Source: Malachius bipustulatus
Lineage: Eukaryota; Arthropoda; Insecta; Coleoptera; Melyridae
Length of the DNA: 64,000 nt
Assembly: GCA_910589415.1 (NCBI GenBank)
Contig: OU342630.1
Span: forward strand, 82,828,186-82,892,185
Reading direction: 5' to 3'
How positions within the stretch are numbered: the stretch's first letter is position 1; each line of letters begins with the position of its first letter. The notes under the pieces are model-generated. The model was given only the letters and a program-made list of their open reading frames with translations, searched no databases and was not told the origin of the DNA. The position numbers and the translations under genes are program-made. Below, piece after piece: positions 55,060 through 64,000 of this stretch.

Positions 55060-55380
55060 TTCCCCGACTCCCTATAAATTAAAGCTTCCTGTCGCATTCA
55101 GAGGGGCAATTTTTAATTGTCCTTTATGTTTTGAACACACGAGGGAGTCGTATCGATCCAAGACGGCGGTGAAAAAAGCGAGCGTCGCGGTGCTAAGTGA
55201 GAATGTGGCATGCACGCCATCTTAGTAAACCGCAATTAAAACCTGCCCTGGGTCTTGGCTGCTTCTGTTCCCTCTTAACGCAGCTCCTGACTGAGTCGCA
55301 GGACTCGCCTTGCCTGCGTTATTGTTCCTGCTGTCTTCAGCAGTACGTGTTGCATGATTTAGGGACTTGATATTTATAAA
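55060..55380. other. GC-richer non-coding block
   Basis: It contains TCCAAGACGGCGGTGAAAAA, GCATGCACGCCATCTTAG and GACTGAGTCGCAGGACTCGC in AT-rich surroundings, with no long ORF and no other copy in the window. Candidate regulatory DNA or a hidden exon; not shown. Confidence 0.3.
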
Positions 55381-57179
55381 GATACGTCTAATGCCTTACG
55401 GCACGCTTATTATGAAAATGATGGAATATGGAGAATATTAATAACGCGGAGCTATTCATAATGAAAATGCGTTGATAAAGAGGGTTAAAGGTTACTCGCT
55501 AGATTGGACGTGTGTGGGTTTTATAGGTATTTTTATCTGTCATAAAATATGCAGCATAAATCGTATATTTTACTCCGGTTTTCAAATTTTCGTATTATGT
55601 ATAATAACTTAGACAGAATGACCTTTTAATTTTTTCCAGATTTTTAACCTTCTGGTAAAATATACAGCACTATAAATATTACAATCTATTAAAATAAGAA
55701 ACGATTAGAGGTCATTAGGGGAGTTCTTTGTCGTAAGCGAACGTCAACTCTAATGACTTTTTGAATTTCCATTAATGCCTGAGTGTAACAAGAATATGTT
55801 ACCAAGCAATCCAGAATCTGCCATAGGACCTATATATGCACAAAAATTGATCGGCATAGTATGTCCGATTGTTAACACTAACGCTCTTTATTATATCAAA
55901 CTTCATCAAGAAAGTGGATCGGAAAAGATGTTAAGCAAAAACGTATAATGAGCCTGTTAGAGTCTCGAGAAGAAAGCTGTCAAATCTTTACCTATATCTG
56001 CGGAAGCCATGGAAGGATACACAATCTTTTCTAAAATAACTGGAACTGTAAAACCATATCAATATCAAAATCCAGCGCGTCTTTGTTCGGAGTATCCGAT
56101 TATATTGGATACGATAGCTTTTCATTTTTTGTTTTTCAACTCTGAAAAGAAAACTCTTAAATAAATGGTTACATTTTTTGCATTTTATTGTATAAATTTT
56201 TATGAAAATTAAGGGAAAATCAACGAAATTGACTGAACCAGAACCACCCATAAGGGGAGACAAAAAATAAAAACGCAAGAAGCTTTTTTGACAATATAAA
56301 GTAGCTAAGTAGGTATAATGATATGCAGTTGAATTAAAAATAAAATTATCTTCATTATTGCTTTCTGTGAAATTAATCAGGCATCTGAATTAACTCCGTC
56401 ACCGGCGTGATCGAGAAATACTCAAAATTCCGTAACGGCTCGGTTACGGAATATTAATGGAATAGAAGCCAGATTGTTCTATTATATGCATGATGTATTA
56501 TTTGAAAAGAAGAAAAAAATAAAACTACCAGCACCATCTCTTTAAAATTACACCTACCTGTTTTGGTTTTAAATTCAAAATTAATTATTGCATTCATAAA
56601 CCAAACCCCATAGAGGTATAGGTAATTACTGTCTAGTTAGTAGTTGTAAGCAGTTGTAATAATATTTTTTGGACTGTATTTTCCCTATTAAACTGAGTAG
56701 GAGGATTTAATCCTACTCCAACAAAATCATATCCATGGTCTTCTTTATTTTATTCGAGGTAACATGGAAACATGGTAGGTACAAAGAAGCGTTATTTTTC
56801 ATAGTCTAAATGCTTTTAACAATATAATTAAATAAATTCATATATGATTCCACGCTCTACTGACTCAGTACTTTTGAATACGGTGCCTGTAATTATTATA
56901 CAAAATTAATTGTCATTATATCTATTTTAAATACTTGACTTTGGTCGTATAGGAAATGGTATACAGTAGATTTTATTAAGATTTAATAATCGTTTTCCTT
57001 TTCAAATTATGTTAATTGCACGCCCATAATAAGGCTAATCGTTTTCGTATATAGGAGGATTATTAAAAAATTATGTGTAAATAATATGTGGAATAAAAAA
57101 TACTAACCAAAATAAAGAACATCTTCTCTAGAATCATTTCTATTTTTAGTCTCAAATTAAACGGGTAAATTGTAGTTGA
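55381..57179. other. AT-rich sequence with one small hairpin
   Basis: ATTCCGTAAC (56427-56436) and GTTACGGAAT (56443-56452) form a perfect 10-bp stem with a 6-base loop. Minus-strand frame 55988-56278 lacks a motif. Confidence 0.45.
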
Positions 57180-57600
57180 TATGGGTTTTTTGCAAACATC
57201 TTTCAGAATTTTCATTACCTCCTTACTCTCTTCTTATTGTTCAATTCTATCACCATCAATATTTACAAAAGTTTTCTTTCAAAGTTTGATATTTTGAAAA
57301 ATTCAAAGCCTTCACTGAAAAATTCTGAAAAAAAAAACTGAAAAATCGAGATTCTTGTCTTAACAATATATTTTTTGTTATTGAAAATAAATTAATTATT
57401 TGTTGTAGGTTTAGTTAAGTCGTCAAGCGCTATCTATTTGACATAAAAAATTCGAAGCAAAGCTGACTAGAGTCCACGGTTTTCATGGTCAACTTTTATC
57501 TTTCTTTGGTCGCTATACAATAAGACAAGTATAATATATCACACCATAATGACGTCATTTTATGGTGAGCATTAATAAGTGAATCACCCGGTATGTACTC
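57180..57600. repeat. Repeat copy shared with the window end
   Basis: ACTGAAAAATCGAGATTCTT followed by a T-rich stretch and TTTGTTGTAGGTTTAGTTAA (57340-57417) matches 63916-64000 (ACTGAAAAATCGAGTTTCTT ... TTTTTTGTAGGTTTTCATAA) in direct orientation. It ends near a degenerate tag TCACCCGGTATG (57585). Confidence 0.65.
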
Positions 57601-60600
57601 GTGTAATTATCAACATTTTATGTCGAATGTCACTGTCACCTGCGTAACTGATAAAACCGACGATTAAACCAATTTTTGAAAAAAATTGCAACAACTAATA
57701 GAACACATTTTTCCATAAAAACCATCAGTGCGTCTAAAGAGAATAGAGATGCAGGTTCTTCAAAAGCTGCCTACTTCTCGATCCATCACCTACAACAAGA
57801 TGAAACTTTCTGTGTTATGACGTAAAAATTTTCAAAAATCTCGATGGTCGAACAATCCATAATAACGGCAAATGACATCCAAAATTTTGTAATGAAAACT
57901 TCAAATTTCTGTTCCTTTTTAGCGTCACTCCCAACCGATTTTACCAATCCAGCACTGAAGATGTTATGGAACTTTCTTGCTGCAAAGCTCAAAGCAATTA
58001 CTAATACAAGTTCAGAAATTGTTTTTTTTTTCGGAAGAAATTTCTGAACCTGTATATTAGTACCTAATAATTACTTGGCGAAGCCTTTTATTCAAGTTGT
58101 CTTTCGACTTGGACGAAACAGAAAATCTCAGCTTGCAGTCAAGTCAAGTGAATAACTTCACACTTTTTGTTCCTGAAATTTATAAAGCTAGAAAATGCAA
58201 GTCTTCTTGGAGCCTCGCTTTCTGATGATCGTTATTACATCAAGATGAGACTAAATTTCTTTACCATTAACTTATATCCTTTTCATAGTCCCGTCAATAC
58301 CTTGTAAATATGTATATTTCCTTCACTATGTTAGGCGAAAACTAGAAAGCACTGTAAGTTTACCACAGTATTTTCAAATCTATTTTTGACAACATTTTAA
58401 ACGGCAGACTCTCTCTCTCTCTTGTGAAGTTATGTTATCACAATCTACATACCTAAACGACAATTGCTCAAAGAGTTTAGATTTCTTGTTCCATGCAATA
58501 ATCTCTCAACAATATTCTCAACCAGTCAAATTCTCAACCACATACATCGATCATGCTATTCCTTCTTGGAATCCACATTTCAAATGAACCCTTTCAAATT
58601 TCTAACGCATTTCGCTTAGGCTGTGCTGTGATATCAGTTATCCTCATCATTGCCGCTGCGGAAAAGGAGTATATAATTTCGAACGGATTACATGGTCTGT
58701 CGTGTGTCGTGTCTATTCATTGCTGGTCGTGTGTCGCGTCATACCGAGGCAAATGGGTTTATCTCCCGTGGTCTACTATTTGCACACATTCCAGTATTTA
58801 AGAGAACCTGTGGAATCTCGATTTTGCCATTCAACTCTCTGGCGGATGGGAAGAAATCTGATTCCATGGGAAGAAGCTTTAATACCATGGCAAAAATTGA
58901 AATGCTTGCTTTTTAATTACCTTATACGTAGGCAGATGCCTATACAAAATCTGACTTCAAGTACACTTTTTCAAATCCAGGTTATGAAAAGACTAATGAA
59001 AAATCAAAAATAATAAAATTGAATATCAAAATCTTGAAAATTTATTTATTTTTTTCCTTATTAGAGTGGGAGCTTTCGGAGTATGACATACTCCGAATTG
59101 ACAGGGTTACTCAAGAACCGCAAACATCACATTGTCCTTTCCAATCCTGCTGTAAGATAATATAAGGTGAACTGACGGGAACTTTAAAAGGGGCGTGAAA
59201 AAGTTACTTTTAGGGCCAGTGCTGGTGCACTAAATTCGAGAATGCGCTATCAAAACGCGATGAATAATCATTGAATGTTGAGCAGACCACCACCTGGGAA
59301 TGAGTTTTCCGAAATTTTTATTTATGAGACTTTTTTCATAATATGTAATTCTGATGCAAATATTATTCATTAATAATAATAAAAAATTGCCAATTAATTG
59401 GCGATCATTCAACTGCTTTGCTTTGATATATTATAAAAGTTTGTTCTAACTGCAGTTGCTTACTTTAATTGTTTCCAGATTCTATATAAACGAATTTCTG
59501 GGAAAGTTAATGCTGACAATAAACTGATTAAACTATTTAATTCTTTCATCAACAAGTAAGACCTAACAGCGAAAACTTTGACATTTGCAATATCGCTTTG
59601 ACTTACAGGTCATTAAAACTATGCAACTTCAACAAGCAAAGGAAAGGGTGTTAACAATAGAACAAAACACACTTTGATGTGAATGTGTCATTCTAATTAA
59701 AATATCAACTTTAATCACAATCATAAGAAACAAATGCACCCAATAGTATAAAATTAATGGAACCATTACATTTTCAGTTCGCGCCTGTCACGTATATAGA
59801 ATTAATTTATTATTTAACAATAATAAAAACAAAAATAGAAATTAATAGAAAGTCTCTTATAAGTCTTTAAAATCACCCAATTTTTTGTCTCTATTTGCTT
59901 GAAGTCTTGTAGGTACCTCTACATCATTATGTCAGTTTTTCGCGATATGACGTCACTGAGTCGGTATTTCAAACCTGAAATGAAAACAGAAAAGCAGCAT
60001 ATCTTTAGATCGGCGCAAGCAATCATAATGAACTGTCATATTTGTTATGCTGATGGAAGACAAATTCATGGTGATTTTGGCAAGACCGATCAAGAGTCTG
60101 ACAGAACGAGAGCCTCGTCGCCGGGAGGCAACAATGGAAAATCATTTTGTATGAGATTTGGAGTTCATTTATGTGGAGTAATTGATAAATAATACATCAG
60201 AAACTACTCCGATGGAAGACCTGTCATATCAACGAAAAGAAGAAACCGCTTTTTGTTTGCGACAGCTTGCAATGTTCCCTTGGACCGTTTGAAATAAATT
60301 AAATGCTCGTTGAAGAACAACTATGTATTTGTACTTCAAAAAACTCACTTCATAAATGAGTATTTATATTTGGTTCAATATATCTAGAGCTCATTATTTA
60401 TCATTAAACTTTCTGGTTTGTACAATTTTTAACTTCTATACTTACAGCAGGTAGGTATATATCAAATTCACAAGTTAAAGAAGGAAGACTGCTCGAGTTC
60501 TTAACAAAGATTTCATATCAATTTTATGTGCCAGTTTGTCTAATACAAAATTTCAAGCTTTATAAATTACAGGTAAATACATAGGTATCTATAATTTCAT

Positions 60601-61589
60601 AAGTGTTGAAAATTTTATCAGTTTAAATTATATACGAATATGCTGAAAGTAAATAAACGCGCTTGTAAATAAAAGGGGTATCCATATTCTTATGTTTAAA
60701 CAAACAAAGTAAAGAAACCGTTAAAAATTGCACGTTGTATTATATCGTCTTGATCGATAAAAAACCATGAGAATTAAAATTACTCCTATATTTACATAAT
60801 GATAGGATAGAGGAAAAAATACTGCAATGGTTACTTATCGATGCACGATAAAGCCATTTTAAAGAACAACATTTTAGATTTTAACATTGTGTAGATGGTG
60901 AGAGATTGTGCGCATTTCGGCCTGTTTAATTAAAGGAACGAACGTCTAATTAAATAACCACTGCTTGTTTGTAAGATAATTGAAGGAAACGCCAACTCGG
61001 TTACTTGGCTATTATTCAGAGTGGTAACAAATAACCCCACTCGTGCAAACCCTGTCTTAATTAGTCCAATTTCCATAAATAAATAAATATTGCTTGTCAA
61101 AAACTATTGTAGAAAGCGAATGTTCACGGTGATTATTTCGTTACTTCTTTGGTTAGGTAGTAATTTCTCACTGACGTACATTAAGAAAATGCGCTCCTGC
61201 GAAATCCACTTTCACTCATGACTCTCGGCTGAAATGTCAAAAAAAGAGCAAACCTAATCATCGAAGTTCAACTCGTCAAATAAATAATTTCAACCTTGAG
61301 AATTCAGAACAATTATTACAATATTTGCTATTTTCATGAAGGAGATGTTTTGTGAGGTTACATTAAACGTTATCAACCATTTTAGTGATTCAAAGAGTGC
61401 TTATAATGGTATTTTTATAAACTACAGATTTTTTTTGTATATTATTGCTTTACTAAATAGGTATGAAAGTTTTGCATATTTGGGTCCCTAACACTGAAGC
61501 CGTTAAACTTGTTGAGTCATACTTATGTCATACTTTCATACTTAGACATTCTTTGACTTAGTAATAGAAAAGTTCCTTTCATTCGACAA
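57601..61589. other. Mostly AT-rich, no recognised gene
   Basis: A (CT)n microsatellite lies at 58408-58422. Overlapping plus frames at 58553-59013 and the frame 59899-60192 (97 residues, with a Cys/Gly-rich end) show no known motif. No long inverted arms were seen. Confidence 0.4.
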
Positions 61590-61925
61590 GGTTCAAAAGT
61601 GTGTTAATCGAAGCCTTCCCTGACGGCAGATATCTGGGTCCCGGGATTGCATAGCAAATATTATAGGTACACGCGAAGCTGGCGGTTGAACCGCTGCCGT
61701 ATGGGTGTGATTTTCACTCCAGCACCCTTTTCCCGCTATCTTCAATCGCTGTGGTGTCTCTGACAGCTTTTTTCTATGTATGTATAACAGATGCACCATC
61801 TGCTAAGTATGCAGCTCTGTTGGGTTGTACATCCTGCATAGGTTCTGACCTTTGGGCCTTGGGTAAGTACGACCTTGAAGGCCACTGACTCAGTCCATCA
61901 GAATCACCTTCGTCCTTGCGGAGTC
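61590..61925. other. GC-richer segment, possibly a SINE-like or retroelement piece
   Basis: On the minus strand it contains AGCGGTTCAACCGCCAGC, which resembles a pol III B-box (GGTTCAACC) but is also a hairpin; no A-box or tail was found. The frame 61593-61799 (minus) is not convincing. Confidence 0.25.
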
Positions 61926-62639
61926 CTTGTTACCTTGTTTTTTACCTCTTTTGTCAACTTATGGCTTCTTATCTTTCAAATATGGCCATGTCCTTATGCT
62001 AACCTTTCAAAGGTGGCCATAAGGAAATTTACATTGTAAAAAACGTTTTCTATAATTTCTGTTGGCCAATTCAAGTATGTATACAAAATGGTAATGATAT
62101 CACATTGAACTTAAAAATGTTTAAGGAGGAAATTTCGCTATTCCAACAATAATGCTGGAACAAGTTGGTGGTGGTTCTCGAGCATTTAAAAGGGAATGTT
62201 GCAAGATTGCTTTGATTTTCAGAATCAAATATCAATAATCAAAAATTGATATTTATCTTCCTTCACCTTCAAGAATAACCGATTTAACTGTAATAATTGG
62301 TATGAATTCAGTGGCACTCCTCAAAGAACATTTACACGAGAGTAAAGAACAGTGTTGGTGTTCATGGAACATTCGTTAAAGTATACCTACCAAGAGTCAA
62401 GAAATAAGGTGTTAATCCTCACGGTCTAACGCCACTCGGGATCAGATAGGACGGTGTATCTGCCTTCTAATGGTGGATTTAATTTCTGGCAAAGTGGTGG
62501 TGTTTTGTCATAATTTCACGGCGTGTTTACATAGCGCCTGCTGTCGAGAGCTGCTTTGTTTAATTAATTAGTACTTGTTCCAGCAATTTGCATTTATTAC
62601 TTCCGTTCTCACTGCCTCTCTTCGGGTTATTAATTTTTC
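61926..62639. other. No recognised feature
   Basis: Direct word pairs such as CTTATG and TGGCCAT recur at 61960-62030 without a clear unit. Confidence 0.4.
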
Positions 62640-62790
62640 AGAGGCGGGCCCCGAGCGGCGGGACTCGGAATTGAGAGTCAAGGCGGGAGTTGCGGTGTCG
62701 CCTGTCGAGCTTTTAGTAATGAGATTGGAGTTCCAAGACTAATTACTGGTTGATGTTCAGGGTATTGATTACAACGAATGGCCAGTGAAG
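62640..62790. other. GC-rich non-coding block
   Basis: GAGGCGGGCCCCGAGCGGCG and GGCGGGAGTTGCGGTGTCGC form the most GC-rich stretch near the end of the window. TTTTTCAG just before it (62633-62640) would serve as a splice acceptor, but no long frame follows. Could be a 5' untranslated exon or regulatory DNA. Confidence 0.3.
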
Positions 62791-63753
62791 CTTTTCAGTT
62801 CCAGGGAATAATTAGTCAACACGCGGTAATCGATCGGGTAAAACTCTGATTAAAAATAAATTTTCATTACTCATCGATGACACTTTTCTTCCAGAGTTTT
62901 TTAGGGCCCAAGGTAATTAAGATTTTGTCGAAACTTCGTCTAGAGAGGAAATTACTAGTACTTTCTGCCTTTCACTCTCAAGTTTTTTTAATTAATATTA
63001 ACGAAAAAACTTATACTTCTATAATTATTGTAAAATTTGACATTCAAGCTGCAAAAACTGCTTGAGCTCGAACCTTATTATAATGAGACATAGTAGCCAT
63101 CTTATTTGTAAGCAAAAATTGTTCAGCTTATTCATTTACAAAATATTTATTATTTTTATTTGTTATTTTTCCACAGATTTCACCTAACATAGATGGATAC
63201 TCCTTAACTTAAGTTTAGGATTCCGAAGCCTGGGGATTTTCCTGCAAGAAAAAGACACTTTTGCAAAACACATTTTTGTTATCTCAACACTTTTCCTGTC
63301 CATATTAAAAAAAAAAACAATACACACGTACCAGAATATCTATTCTCGAGTTCGTGGGAATGGAACGATCACCAGAGCTCCATTCAATGTACAAACTTGA
63401 CATGGAGATGTTTGTCACAGGTCATTTTTAACTGGATATCTTAAACATTTACTGAGAAAATGTGTTCACAGACACACGGCAACCGAGTGCTCTATAAATA
63501 CGTATTTCCTACCTTTTGAAAATAAGGTTCGTCAAGGTTTATAATAAAACCTACCTGAGTAATGCACGTACCCTATGATGATTGATTTTAATATAAACTC
63601 TTACGTGGGAATCGACTCCCACGGACTCGACAATAGCCCCCTAGGAACACTCCTATGCAATTTTTTGAATCCGAAATTTCACTGGATAGAGGAATATTTT
63701 CTTTATACATATTTGACAAGAACAATAAAGGGTATCTTACAGATAAATCATGA
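62791..63753. other. AT-rich sequence, nothing recognised
   Basis: The frame 62877-63065 has no motif. GTGGGAATCGACTCCCACGG at about 63606 is a near-palindrome. Confidence 0.45.
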
Positions 63754-64000
63754 TATACAGGGTGCACCATGTATCCTTCTCTATATTGCTATCTCCTGAA
63801 CGCTAAGAGATACAGGGTCGGTTAAATTAGAGAAAAGATGCGCCGTTTTGTGGCGATCTCGAATTCGTCAAAACATGTAAGATATCTGTGATCGTTCCTG
63901 AAATATCCCGAAAAAACTGAAAAATCGAGTTTCTTATTTTCGTCATATCTTTTTTATTATTGGAAATTACTAAATGATTTTTTGTAGGTTTTCATAAGCC
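63754..64000 (+). repeat. TACAGGGTG-tagged repeat, cut by the window end
   Basis: It begins ATACAGGGTGCACCATGTAT, with a second tag-like AGATACAGGGTCGGTTAAAT at 63810. The part from 63916 matches 57340-57417. The right end lies outside the window. Confidence 0.65.

Noticed and set aside
58553..59013. Three overlapping open frames of 74-103 codons
   Set aside because: All three phases are open in the same place, which points to composition and chance rather than a gene.
59899..60192. 97-codon plus-strand open frame with a Cys/Gly-rich end
   Set aside because: No recognisable domain and no supporting sites; kept only as a note.

Overview
The window looks like AT-rich (about two thirds A+T by eye) repeat-packed chromosomal DNA from an arthropod, most likely an insect. 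The evidence is non-LTR retrotransposon families with insect-type reverse transcriptases, a pogo-like transposase with the C-terminal domain common in insect copies, a hAT relic, a tRNA-derived SINE family, many foldback elements, introns with GTAAGT donors, and frequent TAGGTACCTA-type words. There are no bacterial operons, rRNAs or CRISPR arrays. No host protein-coding gene could be recognised with confidence; the window reads as intergenic or intronic sequence filled by successive waves of mobile elements. The species cannot be named from what is visible.

Layout. 0.8-2 kb: decayed non-LTR reverse transcriptase (minus). 2.9-4.0 kb: foldback element. 4.9-6.7 kb: internally deleted pogo-like DNA transposon with both ends of its transposase left. 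7.1-7.6 kb: GC-richer block with a TATA box. 9.6-10.2 kb and 16.4-16.7 kb: two inverted copies of one unclassified element, only the first with an ORF. 11.7-12.3 kb: two adjacent hairpins. 14.6-16.35 kb: 5'-truncated non-LTR element with an intact RT frame. 18.34-20.47 kb: element with CACTG termini carrying a small spliced SAM-domain gene. 20.8-21.3 kb: ORF with a signal-peptide-like start, duplicated upstream. 22.8-27.8 kb: four-level nest of foldback, foldback, hAT and foldback. 28.2-29.9 kb: non-LTR relic with endonuclease and RT traces. 32.6-34.1 kb: TTAA-flanked element. 34.3-36.9 kb: inverted repeat, SINE, possible solo LTR and hairpin. 37.8-38.7 kb: third RT relic. 39.2-40.8 kb: TIR element with an internal 140-bp repeat. 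42-44 kb: two more SINEs. 46.1-47.5 kb: repeat series interrupted by a Harbinger-like MITE. 48.7-49.3 kb: foldback. 50.4-50.8 kb: unrecognised GC-rich ORF. 51.3-64 kb: scattered TACAGGGTG-tagged repeats, minisatellites and GC-richer non-coding blocks.

The most notable points are the SAM-domain gene (three phase-compatible exons and poly(A) signals, all between matching CACTG termini), the nested palindrome at 22.8-27.8 kb where the order of insertions can be read from target-site duplications, and a recurring TACAGGGTG end motif shared by many otherwise different repeats. All assignments rest on reading motifs by eye; no database search was run.
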